Positions 15,509 to 24,800 are shown, numbered from the stretch's first letter. The stretch: DNA of 64,000 nucleotides from Peribacillus frigoritolerans (GCF_040250305.1 NZ_CP158190.1:4310001-4374000), one strand, 5' to 3'. Program-made: numbers and translations. The notes: a model not told the origin generated them from the letters alone.

Positions 15509-16897
15509 ATGATTGGTTATGTGTTTTTAAATCTTGCCATAATGCTCGTTCTTTTAGGCGTTTTATTTTACATGAATAAGAAGCATATTTCCTTTACAAA
15601 AAGGGTCTTTACTGGACTTGGTTTAGGGATTGTATTCGGACTTCTTTTGCAGTATTTCTATGAACCTCAGTCAGAAGCGATCGTTAAATCGGTCGATTGG
15701 TTTAACATTGTAGGTTCCGGCTATGTCAAGTTCCTGCAAATGATCGTAATGCCGCTTGTCTTCATTTCAATCTTATCCGCATTCACAAGATTGAAACTGA
15801 CTAGCAATATTGGAAAGATCAGTGTCCTGATCATCGGAATCCTGCTTGGAACGACTGCGATTGCAGCAGGTGTCGGGATCACCTCGGCAACTGTATTCAA
15901 TTTGGAAGCCGTACAAATTGAGCAAGGGGAAGCGGAGTTAAGCCGTGGGGATCAAATATCGGAAACATACGGTACGATTCAGGATAAAACGATGCCGCAG
16001 CAAATCCTTGAGTTGATTCCGTCCAATCCGTTCCTTGATTTAACGGGTGCACGTCCGACATCAACCATTTCCGTTGTAATTTTTGCTGCATTTCTTGGGA
16101 TTGCCTATTTAGGGGTCAAAAGGAAACAGCCTGAACATGCTGAATTTTTTGCTAAAATAGTAGATACATTGCACAGCATTATCATGCGCGTAGTAACATT
16201 GATCCTGCGTTTAACACCTTATGGGATCTTGGCGATCATGACGAAGACTGTAGCTACGAGTGATTTGGATGCCATCCTGAAATTGGGGAAATTCGTAGGT
16301 GCCTCTTATGTCGCCCTGATTGTCATGTTCCTCATCCATTTGCTATTGCTGATGCTTGCAGGATTGAATCCAATCGTATATTTGAGAAAAGCTTTCCCGG
16401 TATTATCGTTTGCCTTCACTTCAAGAACAAGTGCAGGAGCTCTGCCATTGAACATCCAAACACAGAAACAACTAGGCGTGTCCGAAGGAATTGCCAACTT
16501 TGCCGGATCCTTCGGCTTGTCGATCGGTCAAAACGGATGTGCCGGAATCTATCCGGCCATGTTAGCGGTCATGATCGCTCCAACGGTTGGGATCAACCCG
16601 CTAGATCCTTCCTTTATCGCCATGTTGATTGCCATCGTGGCCATTAGCTCTTTCGGGGTTGCAGGTGTAGGCGGAGGAGCAACATTCGCTGCCATCCTCG
16701 TATTATCTGCAATGAACTTGCCAATCGCCTTGGCCGGACTGTTGATTTCCGTCGAGCCATTGATCGATATGGGAAGAACGGCTGTGAATGTCAGCGGAAG
16801 CATGACTTCCGGTATTCTGACTAGTAAAATAACGGGCGACCTTGATAAAGAACAGTTCAGCGAAGAATCATCTTTGAAAATTGAAGCTGAAATGTAA
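15509..16897 (+). CDS. tcyP: L-cystine uptake protein TcyP (sodium/dicarboxylate symporter family)
   Basis: Secondary transporter of 462 residues in the DAACS family, which imports cystine as a sulfur source in Bacillus. It has eight or so membrane helices with the two re-entrant loops: SFAFTSRTSAGALPLNIQ and SSFGVAGVGGGATFAAI, plus the conserved MIVMPLVFISILSAF near residue 80. Length and sequence agree with TcyP (YhcL). The ATG follows TTAGGAGGAAT. In B. subtilis the gene is under the cysteine regulator CymR; I did not find a clear CymR box here. It stands alone and ends in a strong terminator. Confidence 0.88.
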   Translation: MIGYVFLNLAIMLVLLGVLFYMNKKHISFTKRVFTGLGLGIVFGLLLQYFYEPQSEAIVKSVDWFNIVGSGYVKFLQMIVMPLVFISILSAFTRLKLTSNIGKISVLIIGILLGTTAIAAGVGITSATVFNLEAVQIEQGEAELSRGDQISETYGTIQDKTMPQQILELIPSNPFLDLTGARPTSTISVVIFAAFLGIAYLGVKRKQPEHAEFFAKIVDTLHSIIMRVVTLILRLTPYGILAIMTKTVATSDLDAILKLGKFVGASYVALIVMFLIHLLLLMLAGLNPIVYLRKAFPVLSFAFTSRTSAGALPLNIQTQKQLGVSEGIANFAGSFGLSIGQNGCAGIYPAMLAVMIAPTVGINPLDPSFIAMLIAIVAISSFGVAGVGGGATFAAILVLSAMNLPIALAGLLISVEPLIDMGRTAVNVSGSMTSGILTSKITGDLDKEQFSEESSLKIEAEM

Positions 16898-16906
16898 AAG
16901 AAAAAA

Positions 16907-16945
16907 GCATCGGACTTCCTGTCATGGGAGGTTCGATGCTTTTTT
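16907..16945 (+). terminator. Terminator after tcyP
   Basis: GCATCG-GACTTCC pairs with GGGAGGTTCGATGC, followed by six T. Confidence 0.75.
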
Positions 16946-17036
16946 ACATGGGCTGTACATTCAATTCAGCCAAAATCCTTGGTGCAAAAAGTAATAAGGG
17001 AATGATGATTGAAACCCAGTTAAGATAAAATTCATT

Positions 17037-18239
17037 TTAAATAAGTACATGCCAGATATTTTCTTGTTTCTTATATCTTCCCTTTATTTCTCCAACGCCA
17101 TCAATGGTTAGCGAATCATTGGTTTCAGAGGGTTCATTCTCTATTATCAGATGTAATTTATTTATGTTTTGAATTCCATGATCAACATGGGCAATAACCG
17201 GTTGCTGAATAATAAAATCTTCATTGTTCATTCTTACTATTATAAAGCTCTTATGTAACAGTCTATCTTCTAATGGGATCATATTCATTGGGTCAAAGGA
17301 TTTAGCAGTTATTTCCCCTTCAATATATAAATGAATGCCTGCTTGTTTATTAAACTCTTCAAATGCTTTCATTCTCTTTTCCATAGCAAAATTAATGACT
17401 TCCTCTGTTTCAGGACTTATTTTCACATCAGCTATTGAATGCTCCATATAGTCACCGGACTGCTGTTTTAATAGGTCATATAATGTATCTTCTCTATCAA
17501 AAAAACTTTCCATCCAGCCTGGTGAAAGCTCCCCCAGTAACAAACACATAAATAAACCGGAACTATAACAACTTCTTCTAATACTGGAAGTAGATTCATA
17601 TTTGTTTGTTAGCTGTTGTGCATACTTTTTTAAAACTGAATCGTAATCAAGCGGGCTTTTTTCCGAGTAAGCCTTCAATTCGACATACCACGCAGGTCCC
17701 TCAATGGTTTCAATCAATTTTTCATATGTTAGGTACTCTTCAATTTTGGCTGCTCTTTTTTCCCTTAGGGCAATGAAAGCATTAAGGTATTGTTTCTTCT
17801 TAATTATGTTATTTTCCAACAACGCATGATAAAGATTTATTCTTTCCTGATTTCGCAATTCCACATTTTCTTTTGACAACGGGTATGTGATTCCCATCAT
17901 TTCATCAGAAAACCGTTTTTCATCCTTTATATACTGATAGCCGTGAAATAATTCATGAACCAGTATTGAATACAAATCTTCATATTCCTCATAGTAATCC
18001 ATATTAACAATTGCAGTGGGATATTCTTCATACATAATGATTGTGTCACCAGTAAACTGTACATCCCAGCTTAAAGTATCATATGTACATTGTGGATTGT
18101 TACTGAATTTAGGATGATTGAATAGATAAACCTTGCTCTTATCATATAATGCATATGCAACAAGTTCAAAGCCCGGCCAATAATTTTCCAACTTCGCTTT
18201 AACCAAGTCTTCAGCAATCCGAATAAGATGATGAGGCAT
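17037..18239 (-). CDS. Putative zinc-metallopeptidase-like protein (HELFH motif), unknown family
   Basis: A 400-residue soluble protein with no signal peptide. The motif VHELFHGYQY at about residue 100 matches the HExxH zinc-binding pattern of gluzincin-type peptidases. A glutamate that could be the third ligand occurs at RAAKIEEYLTYE, or as PAWYVELKAYSEK further on, but I cannot decide. I do not recognise a named family. The C-terminal ~110 residues are beta-rich and may be a separate domain. The ATG at 18239 is chosen because GGAGAGGAGG lies just upstream; the frame extends to 18257. It is a single gene. Confidence 0.6.
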   Translation of the reverse strand: MPHHLIRIAEDLVKAKLENYWPGFELVAYALYDKSKVYLFNHPKFSNNPQCTYDTLSWDVQFTGDTIIMYEEYPTAIVNMDYYEEYEDLYSILVHELFHGYQYIKDEKRFSDEMMGITYPLSKENVELRNQERINLYHALLENNIIKKKQYLNAFIALREKRAAKIEEYLTYEKLIETIEGPAWYVELKAYSEKSPLDYDSVLKKYAQQLTNKYESTSSIRRSCYSSGLFMCLLLGELSPGWMESFFDREDTLYDLLKQQSGDYMEHSIADVKISPETEEVINFAMEKRMKAFEEFNKQAGIHLYIEGEITAKSFDPMNMIPLEDRLLHKSFIIVRMNNEDFIIQQPVIAHVDHGIQNINKLHLIIENEPSETNDSLTIDGVGEIKGRYKKQENIWHVLI

Positions 18240-18323
18240 TCTTTTCCTCCTCTCCACTGTTACATTAGGTTAAAAACATAATACCATATATGTTTTAACA
18301 TAAATATCCAATTTTTATTTGAA

Positions 18324-18386
18324 ACAAAAAAAGCCACTGTAACATATCAGCTCATGGGAGCGAATATTCTTACGGTGGCTTTTTTC
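18324..18386 (-). terminator. Terminator between the PAP2 gene and the peptidase-like gene
   Basis: AAAAAAGCCAC-GTAA type arms pair as AAAGCCACCGTAAG with a TTAC-GTGGCTTT arm over a long loop, with T runs on both sides. On the minus strand it precedes nothing but follows the peptidase promoter area, so it best terminates transcripts entering from the right side. Confidence 0.55.
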
Positions 18387-18392
18387 ATATGG

Positions 18393-19049
18393 TCACTTTT
18401 TAATTTGCCTTGCTGTGTAATGATTGGCCTGAAAAGCCGATAGCGCTTGGAACGTATACTGGACAGCTGCATATACCCCACATGCAAGGAGTATTCCAGC
18501 GAGTACATCCAATACAGCATGCTGTTTCGTAAAAAGCGTGGAGAGGATGATCAGTGTTCCGAATGCAGTGACACTGGCATACTCCCATTTGTGCTGTTCT
18601 TTCCGCTTATGGGCGACGATCATCATGATGAATGTGGTCAGTACATGTATGCTGGGAAGGCAGTTGACAGGTTGATCATGACTATAGATGAATCGCATTA
18701 ACTGGGCAAAGATATCATTGCCCACCACTTCTGGACGCGGAACTGTCGTTTGCCAAAGGCAATATACAAGAAAACAGAGAAGCTTCCCCGATATCAAACT
18801 GCCTAACCCTACGAAATAGTGCTTTCGGTCAACAAAACAATAGTAAATCAGCAATCCATAAATATACGGATACCAAAGTAAATAAGGAACGGCAAATTCT
18901 TTAATAAAGGGAATCTCCCCATCTATTATAGTCGTAACATCGACAGCATGACCTGAAGATTGATTGATGATTGAATAGATGGAACTAGTAATCACCAAAA
19001 GTATTAAATAATATAACGGGTGAAAGGATAGTATGGAATTGTTTTTCAT
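18393..19049 (-). CDS. PAP2 family membrane phosphatase
   Basis: A 218-residue membrane protein with about six helices and the three PAP2 signature motifs in reduced form: TVPRP, CLPSIHVL (~residue 135) and KQHAVLDVLAG (~residue 178), with the two histidines that carry the phosphate-transfer chemistry. Such enzymes dephosphorylate lipid phosphates on the outer face of the membrane. The exact lipid is unknown. No partner gene is adjacent. It starts with an ATG at 19049. Confidence 0.8.
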   Translation of the reverse strand: MKNNSILSFHPLYYLILLVITSSIYSIINQSSGHAVDVTTIIDGEIPFIKEFAVPYLLWYPYIYGLLIYYCFVDRKHYFVGLGSLISGKLLCFLVYCLWQTTVPRPEVVGNDIFAQLMRFIYSHDQPVNCLPSIHVLTTFIMMIVAHKRKEQHKWEYASVTAFGTLIILSTLFTKQHAVLDVLAGILLACGVYAAVQYTFQALSAFQANHYTARQIKK

Positions 19050-19276
19050 AGCTCGCTCCGGCTTTCAATATATTGGTTTTTTTCCAAAGATTATTATACA
19101 ACATTTTTCACTAGATTAACTCTTTAATTGCTAAAGTTAATGATTCCCATGAACTAGTAAAATGGATATCTCTAACTTTTCATCCGACCAAGAATGCATA
19201 ACGAAAGCCATGGCATATACCACGGCTTGATACGAAACTTATATGCGAGAAGGCAAAAGTGCTAACTCTGCCATCT

Positions 19277-20626
19277 CTAGATTTTGTTATGTCGTTTTTT
19301 CCATACAAACGTTAGGGAAATGAAGATGTAGATGCAAAGTGTAATGACCGTAACGATTACGGAAGTCGTGAAAATGATTCCGATCAGGATCGTTATTAAA
19401 GCGATGATCGCAGCCCAAGTCGTATAAGGGAACCATTTTACCGAATAGGCACTTGTTTTTCCGGACTGTTGTTTACGTGATTTCAAATGGGCGAAAGCAA
19501 TGATCAACCAGATGAATAATACGGTATATCCCAGCGAACCCATTAGGAAATCGAAGGTCTTGCTTCCAGCAAATAAGGAAATCAATACACCGCCATATAA
19601 AGCGGAAGTACACATTAATATTGCGGGAACAGGTACTTTCTTCTTGGATAAACGGGAAAAGATTTTCGGAACGCGACCATCCACGGCTTGAGTATACAGA
19701 ACGCGGGATGAACCATACAACCCGGAGTTCATCGATGAAATGATCGCTAATAGAACTACGGCGTTCATGATATGGTCGGCACCTGGAATACCGATCATTT
19801 GAAAGACCATTACAAACGGACTTTCCTTCACCCCGTTTACTTCGTTCCAAGGAATTAAGCTAACGATGATGAAAAAAGGAATGATATAGAAAGAAATGAT
19901 CCTGACCAATGTACTGCGAACGGCTTTTGGAACCACTTTTTCAGGATTTTTCGTTTCAGCTAATGTGACCCCGATGATTTCCGTACCGCCATATGAATAG
20001 ATTACCACCAGCATCGCCGTGATCAAACCTGTCGATCCATTCGGAAAGAAACCGCCATGTTCGGTCAAGTTAGAAAAACCGACCGCTGTATGATCACCAA
20101 AAGTAACGAGCAGCAACAATAATCCAGCCATGATGAACACAATGATGACCGTAATTTTAATTAAAGCAAGCCAGTACTCCGTTTCAGCAAAAACCTTTAC
20201 CGACAGCAAGTTAACCGCAGTAACTAAAACCGAAACAGCTAATGCCAGTATCCAGATTGGATATCCGGGCAGCCAATATTGAATGAAAATCGCCGCAACC
20301 ACTGATTCGGCCGCGATATTCAATACCCACATTTTCCAATAAATCCAATCCAGGAAATAGGCAGGATACTTTCCTAAGATCGATTGGACCAAATCCCTGA
20401 ATGTTCGTGCACCGCTATTGCGGACCGCCATTTCAGCTAAACCTTGCATGATGAATAATAGGATGATGCCTCCTATCAAGTACGCAATGATTACGGAAGG
20501 GCCTGCCATATCAATGGCTGAACTGCTTCCTTTAAATAAACCTGCCCCGATGGCACCGCCTAATGCCATCATCGTAATATGCCTTGAAGTCATTGTCCTC
20601 TGTAAATTCCGTTTGTCCGTTTCCAT
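19277..20626 (-). CDS. yvbW: Amino-acid permease of the APC family, probable leucine transporter (YvbW-like)
   Basis: A 449-residue transporter with twelve predicted helices. The first helix has ALGGAIGAGLFKGSSSAI, the broken helix with the substrate-binding GAGL motif, and SYGGTEIIGVTLAETKNP marks the sixth helix. The gene is preceded by a complete T-box leader whose specifier reads CTT (Leu), and in B. subtilis YvbW is an APC permease behind a leucine T-box, so leucine or a relative is the likely substrate (inference from control, not from the binding site). The ATG at 20626 follows GGGAGGTAAGG; the frame extends to 20641. A second APC permease lies at 30303. Confidence 0.78.
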   Translation of the reverse strand: METDKRNLQRTMTSRHITMMALGGAIGAGLFKGSSSAIDMAGPSVIIAYLIGGIILLFIMQGLAEMAVRNSGARTFRDLVQSILGKYPAYFLDWIYWKMWVLNIAAESVVAAIFIQYWLPGYPIWILALAVSVLVTAVNLLSVKVFAETEYWLALIKITVIIVFIMAGLLLLLVTFGDHTAVGFSNLTEHGGFFPNGSTGLITAMLVVIYSYGGTEIIGVTLAETKNPEKVVPKAVRSTLVRIISFYIIPFFIIVSLIPWNEVNGVKESPFVMVFQMIGIPGADHIMNAVVLLAIISSMNSGLYGSSRVLYTQAVDGRVPKIFSRLSKKKVPVPAILMCTSALYGGVLISLFAGSKTFDFLMGSLGYTVLFIWLIIAFAHLKSRKQQSGKTSAYSVKWFPYTTWAAIIALITILIGIIFTTSVIVTVITLCIYIFISLTFVWKKRHNKI

Positions 20627-20649
20627 ATCCTTACCTCCCAAAAAATCAA

Positions 20650-20920
20650 AAAAAGCATATCGTCTCTTCCTTCATAATCAAATGAAGAAAGAGACGATAT
20701 GCCTTAAGCTTACCGCGGTACCACTCTTATTGGCTCTTTTTAGAACCCTGCTTTAAAAACCTTGTAACGAAGGTCAATCGTTAAAACAAAAGAATGGAAT
20801 CATTCCTATCTTTCGCTTCACCACTCCCAGGCAAGTTCAAAGTATCATTGGACTGCGTTGCACCAACCCGCAGCTCTCTTCACCGAATAATGAGCTTTTA
20901 CTACTCCTGTTCATTGCGTT
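20650..20920 (-). promoter_or_regulatory. T-box leader, specifier codon read as CTT (Leu)
   Basis: On the minus strand, in order: CAGGAGTAGTA (5' side of the specifier loop), the AG box and GGGTTGGTG bulge, TTTGAACTTGCCTG (3' side), the T-box AAGAGTGGTACCGCGGTAAG and a terminator whose arms GGCATATCGTCTCTT and AAGAGACGATATGC are perfect and followed by seven T. CAGG pairs with CCTG below the loop and AAAG with CTTT above it, which places the specifier CTT right after GAA. Uncharged tRNA-Leu would promote antitermination. Confidence 0.9.
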
Positions 20921-20958
20921 TAAAAAATTATATCTGAATATTTTTAATAATATCCAAT

Positions 20959-20987
20959 ACTATACGGACTCAAAGTAAATTTGTCAA
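20959..20987 (-). promoter_or_regulatory. Sigma-A promoter of the T-box operon
   Basis: TTGACA at 20982-20987 and TATAGT at 20959-20964 with a 17-base spacer, about 40 bases upstream of the T-box 5' end. Confidence 0.8.
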
Positions 20988-21029
20988 TAACTTTCTTAGG
21001 ATAATATTTTCAAAGAAACAAATTAGGGG

Positions 21030-21180
21030 AAATCAACGTGTGCCAGCTATTACGATCTTGTGAGGATGAGTGGTTCTATTTCCATTTATCGGCAAACGCA
21101 AGCGATAAGACTGGTTGCTACGGCAGCTTATCTGTTAGAAATGTATCATGAGGTCACCTCCTTCCCCGTCTATAATTAGA
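21030..21180 (-). other. Strong ribosome binding site with only a 4-codon frame; possible decayed small gene
   Basis: On the minus strand GGAAGGAGGTGACC precedes ATG (21149) by a normal distance, but the frame stops after four codons (MIHF). Promoter-like elements lie upstream. This could be the remnant of a small peptide gene; no intact product can be seen. Confidence 0.3.
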
Positions 21181-21308
21181 TGGAAAAGCAAAAACGTGAC
21201 CTTCTTCCTGCACTCGGTTTCCTCTATATTTTTCCATATATTCAATGTTATAGTATTTATATAGGAAATAAATCTAACGAATAACTTACTATCTGTTTGG
21301 AGGACATA

Positions 21309-21686
21309 ATGAAAAAAACGTTAATTATTATGATTTTTTTATTATCTGTTTTGGTTGGGTGTAGTAACGGTGATAAATACATGAAACTTTCTGGGGAGAG
21401 CGATCATTGGAAAGGAGAGTATGTTGCAACCGCTACCGAAGATTCGGAAAATGGAACCTATACTTTTAAATATAAAGATGTAGCCAGCGATGTATTTTTC
21501 AAGACTTTGGAGATTTCAATTAATGATGGTGAAACTAAGCAGAATGAAACAAACCATGAAGGACCAACCATTGATATATCGACTGCATGTAGCGGGTGTT
21601 CAGTTACTAATGAAAGTATTCCTATAAATGTAACAATCAAATGGGATGGTAATACAGAAATCTTTACTTTAGAGCAAAGCAAATAA
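21309..21686 (+). CDS. Putative lipoprotein, unknown function
   Basis: A 125-residue exported protein. The N-terminus MKKTLIIMIFLLSVLVGCSN is a lipoprotein signal with lipobox LVGC, so the mature protein would be tethered to the outer face of the membrane. The remainder is beta-rich with STACSGCSV, a CxxC pair that might bind metal or form a disulfide, and ends INVTIKWDGNTEIFTLEQ. No family recognised. The start is ATG 21309 with GGAGGACATA upstream; the frame extends to 21297. It is a single gene. Confidence 0.75.
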   Translation: MKKTLIIMIFLLSVLVGCSNGDKYMKLSGESDHWKGEYVATATEDSENGTYTFKYKDVASDVFFKTLEISINDGETKQNETNHEGPTIDISTACSGCSVTNESIPINVTIKWDGNTEIFTLEQSK

Positions 21687-21687
21687 A

Positions 21688-21712
21688 AAGAGGGCGTATT
21701 TTGCCCTCTAGC
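21688..21712 (-). terminator. Intrinsic terminator
   Basis: AGAGGGC and GCCCTCT arms with a 7-base loop, followed on the minus strand by TTTTTATTT, so it belongs to the small minus-strand frame at 21718-21876. Confidence 0.6.
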
Positions 21713-21717
21713 CCAAA

Positions 21718-21876
21718 TTAATTCCCTTTGTTTACGAGTGCAGCTAACATCTGAACTAGATCACCGAAATAAGTAGCCAACGTATAAGCAATGACGAAAA
21801 AGCTTCCCGCAATAACAACTAATGACACCGTTCTAATTAGCTCAAATTTCTCTGGGTCAATTTTAACAAATTCATT
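21718..21876 (-). pseudogene. Small membrane protein gene that lost its start
   Basis: A 52-codon frame NEFVKIDPEKFELIRT... with one hydrophobic helix (SLVVIAGSFFVIAYTLA) and a terminator directly behind it. No start codon is in frame: the only ATG here is one base off, and an upstream stop follows immediately. Loss of four bases in an ATGAATGAA repeat would explain it. I infer a recently broken small gene; an ATT start or an internal GTG start is the alternative. About 200 bases to its right (21877-22080) hold nothing recognised. Confidence 0.35.
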
Positions 21877-22080
21877 TTTATATAATTATAGAATAAATAC
21901 CCTCTAATATCCTAACTAACAAAATGGAACCGATAAATCGGAATGACGGCGGCTTTTAAAGGTCTTTTTCATCAATAATTCCGGCTGGAAAAAATCCACA
22001 ATTAACACAGCTCCTGTTTTACCTAATCAAAGCAATATTTTCAAATAAGCTTCTCGATTTTCCGAGACTCTCCTAAACGA

Positions 22081-22314
22081 TTAAAATTCCATCCCTAACC
22101 AGGATGCAGCCACCATCAGAACCCCAACGACAATCACTATAACCGGTCCTACAACAATTAATCCAAATAGCAATGAGACTACTGCATCCAGGAAGATTCG
22201 AAATGGTCCTGCTTTTTCCTTTTTATTCTGTTGCTCCGTTAATAAGTCTTCAAGATGAACGACTTTTTGCTTCAATTCCTGCAACTCTTGAATCACTTTT
22301 GTGTCTTGATTCAT
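22081..22314 (-). CDS. Small coiled-coil membrane protein, unknown function
   Basis: A 77-residue protein. Residues 1-34 form a likely coiled coil (IQELQELKQKVVHLEDLL) and residues ~43-72 a long hydrophobic region, one or two membrane helices, rich in V, I and G. There is no signal peptide, so the N-terminus probably faces the cytoplasm. The ATG follows GAGGGTGG. No family recognised and no operon partner. Confidence 0.65.
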   Translation of the reverse strand: MNQDTKVIQELQELKQKVVHLEDLLTEQQNKKEKAGPFRIFLDAVVSLLFGLIVVGPVIVIVVGVLMVAASWLGMEF

Positions 22315-22514
22315 GAAATACCACCCTCTTCAATTAACAATAAGTGTTAACTCTATCATTTAAATCCATTTTTTAAAAGTGAAATTTAACCTCGAAACCA
22401 AATCTATTTTCATCCATAAAATTAAAACTATTTTTTCAAATTCTGTCATCAATGATACAATAACAGGGTTGAAAACAATCCATTCTATAGAACACGTGAG
22501 GTATCATACTTTTT

Positions 22515-23678
22515 ATGAAAGCATTACGATTATTAAAGAGTTTTAACTTTTTATATTTTGGACTGCTTGCCATTTTCATTCCGTTTCTCCCAGTCTATCT
22601 GGCTGATCAAGGTTTGCGTCCAGCCCAAATTGGATTCATCGTCGGTACAGGAGGTTTTGTCACCCTCATCACCCAGCCTTTATGGGGAATGATCAGCGAC
22701 AAAACAAGGACTATACGAAAAGTCCTGTTGTTACTCATCTTTTTCTCGAGCGTAATCGGTTATTTCCTCTATGATTCAAGCAGTTATCTTCAGCTCATCC
22801 TGTTTGCCATGCTGCTATATTTCTTTCTGATGCCGATCGATCCCCTGACGGAAAGCCTCAATTTTACGATTGCAGAGAAATCCGGGATCAGCTACGGCTC
22901 CATCCGGACATATGGTGCATTGGGTTATGCGGTCATATCGCTAATCACCGGCTATGTTATGTCATATTTCGGAGCGAACAGCCTTGCCTTCCTTTTTGCG
23001 GGCATAGGTTTGATCAGTTTCATTGTCAGCTGGATGATGCCTGATGCACCCGTTTCAGGAAAACCTGTCACCTTAAGCAGCCTTAAGCATTTTTTCAGCA
23101 ATAAAGAGACGCTACTCTTTCTGTTATTGGTCTTTATCTGTGCTGTTCCAGCAAGGATGAACGATACTTTCCTCGGAGTGTATATCCGGGAACTTGGAGG
23201 AAGTGCCAAGCTTGTAGGCTTGACCTGGTTCTTAGCGGCGGGAAGTGAAATCGTTGTGTTCGCCCTAAGCTTCTGGTGGCTTCGCAAGGGTAAGGAAATC
23301 ATCATCATTTCGTTTGCAGCAGCGTTTTTCTTTATCCGTTATTTCGTCTCTGCATGGATTACCGATCCACAGCTATTAGCTTATTTGCAAGTCATGCAGC
23401 TATTGACTTTCCCGATTTTCTACTCGGCGGCCATCCAATATCTGTATCGGATCGTTCCGGTGGAATGGCGTGCCACAGGCCAGACCGTACTGGCGCTGCT
23501 ATTCTTCGGGGTTTCGGGAATCATTGCTTCTTATATAGGCGGAGCCATATATGGGGCTTACGGCGGGAAGACCCTTTACTTGTTCATTTCCTCCATCTCC
23601 TTTATGGGAATGGTATTCGCTTTGGTTCTTTATCGGATATACGGAAAGAGGCTCGATACCGCAGAGGAAGCTGTATAA
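22515..23678 (+). CDS. MFS transporter (MFS_1_like type)
   Basis: A 387-residue permease with twelve predicted helices. It opens LRLLKSFNFLYFGLLAIFIPFLPVYL and has the loop 2-3 motif GMISDKTRTIRK, as in the sugar/nucleoside:proton symporter-like group that includes B. subtilis YwbF. The substrate is not predictable. The ATG follows GTGAGGT at a slightly long distance. It is a single gene ending in a perfect palindromic terminator that also serves the opposite gene. Confidence 0.75.
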   Translation: MKALRLLKSFNFLYFGLLAIFIPFLPVYLADQGLRPAQIGFIVGTGGFVTLITQPLWGMISDKTRTIRKVLLLLIFFSSVIGYFLYDSSSYLQLILFAMLLYFFLMPIDPLTESLNFTIAEKSGISYGSIRTYGALGYAVISLITGYVMSYFGANSLAFLFAGIGLISFIVSWMMPDAPVSGKPVTLSSLKHFFSNKETLLFLLLVFICAVPARMNDTFLGVYIRELGGSAKLVGLTWFLAAGSEIVVFALSFWWLRKGKEIIIISFAAAFFFIRYFVSAWITDPQLLAYLQVMQLLTFPIFYSAAIQYLYRIVPVEWRATGQTVLALLFFGVSGIIASYIGGAIYGAYGGKTLYLFISSISFMGMVFALVLYRIYGKRLDTAEEAV

Positions 23679-23693
23679 TTAAAAAACGGCATA

Positions 23694-23729
23694 AAAAAGA
23701 GCATGTTTTGATCAAAACATGCTCTTTTT
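23694..23729. terminator. Bidirectional terminator
   Basis: Perfect 36-base palindrome built from AAAAAGAGCATGTTTTGA and its complement, with A and T runs on both ends; it separates the convergent MFS gene and the small minus-strand gene. Confidence 0.9.
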
Positions 23730-23737
23730 GTATTCAG

Positions 23738-23980
23738 TTAGCGAAATAAAGGGGCAACCGTTAACATTAGCACAGAAAAGCAAAGCAGTATAGTAGTTGT
23801 CCTGTTTGAGAGTTTTACTTGTTTGCCATTTTTATAGAACCCTGAAAATTGAAGCCGGTTTTTATAGAGTACAAAAAGTAATGGAAAAATTGCCATACCA
23901 ACAATCCACCCGCCCGTGGTATTCTCTACGGTTATACCAAAAATCGCATAGATTGAATTAATGATGAACCCAATTATCAT
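23738..23980 (-). CDS. Small membrane protein, unknown
   Basis: An 80-residue protein with two predicted helices (about residues 1-38 and 60-78) and a basic loop RLQFSGFYKNGKQVKLSNR between them. No family recognised. The ATG has only a weak GG-containing site upstream, and the frame opens right after a stop, so it may be a 5'-truncated gene. It ends against the palindromic terminator at 23694-23729, which supports its having been expressed. Confidence 0.5.
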   Translation of the reverse strand: MIIGFIINSIYAIFGITVENTTGGWIVGMAIFPLLFVLYKNRLQFSGFYKNGKQVKLSNRTTTILLCFSVLMLTVAPLFR

Positions 23981-24161
23981 TCCTATAACAAAAATAATGG
24001 ATTATACGAAATAATTCTAAGATAACTCTTAACATCATTTCACCTGCCTTTTTCCCGTTATCCAAAAAGGCTGCAATCAGCAACCTTGAAAGTACTTTAC
24101 AGGATGGGATATTCCCCTAAATATAACAAAGTTTCCTCTATTGGTAAATAGACGCTCTTTA

Positions 24162-24800
24162 CTACTCTTCTTGAACGAGCGAATGCTTAAATGCGTAAAT
24201 CACTGCTTGCGTGCGGTCCTGCACGGCAAGCTTACTTAATATATTGCTGACATGTACTTTGGCTGTTTTCAGGGCTATGTATAGTTCATCCGCAATCTCC
24301 TGATTCGTTTTTCCTTGTGTCATCAGCAGCAAGATTTCCATTTCGCGGTTTGTCAATTGATCATGAAGCTGAGTAACTTTTGGGCGACGCAGCTTTTCCA
24401 TCATTTTTCCCGTCACTTCAGGTTCAAGTACGCTTTGCCCCTGGAAAGTGGAACGGACGGCTCTCGCAATCTCGCTGGCCTTTGATGTTTTCAACATATA
24501 GCTCGTCGCTCCGGCTTCCAATGCCGGGTACACTTTTTCATCATCCAGGAAGCTTGTCACAATGATGATCTTTGCATCTGGCCATTTTTCTATAATTCGT
24601 TTCGTTGCTTCTATGCCGTCCATTTCCGGCATCACCAAATCCATCAAAATGATATCCGGACGCAATTCCATTGCCAGTTCGACAGCTTTCAAGCCATTAT
24701 CCGCTTCCCCTATCACTTCGATATCCGACTGTGCGGATAAATACGCCGATACCCCTATCCTTACCATTTCATGGTCATCGACAAATAATACTTTAATCAT
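24162..24800 (-). CDS. liaR: Response regulator LiaR
   Basis: NarL/FixJ-type response regulator of the cell-wall antibiotic stress system. The receiver domain is residues 1-120 with the acidic pocket in LFVDDHEM, the phosphorylation site in [14 protein letters not shown] and the lysine in YMLKTSK. The LuxR-type helix-turn-helix is at ~150-205 ([25 protein letters not shown] in two pieces, then [13 protein letters not shown]). It would activate the liaI promoter. I take the ATG at 24800; the ATG at 24803 is equally possible behind GGAGGTGATC. It overlaps the liaS end and is the last gene of the operon. Confidence 0.9.
   Translation of the reverse strand: MIKVLFVDDHEMVRIGVSAYLSAQSDIEVIGEADNGLKAVELAMELRPDIILMDLVMPEMDGIEATKRIIEKWPDAKIIIVTSFLDDEKVYPALEAGATSYMLKTSKASEIARAVRSTFQGQSVLEPEVTGKMMEKLRRPKVTQLHDQLTNREMEILLLMTQGKTNQEIADELYIALKTAKVHVSNILSKLAVQDRTQAVIYAFKHSLVQEE

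Noticed and set aside
15349..15579. 76-codon frame on the plus strand
   Set aside because: Overlaps the tcyP start in another frame and has no ribosome binding site.
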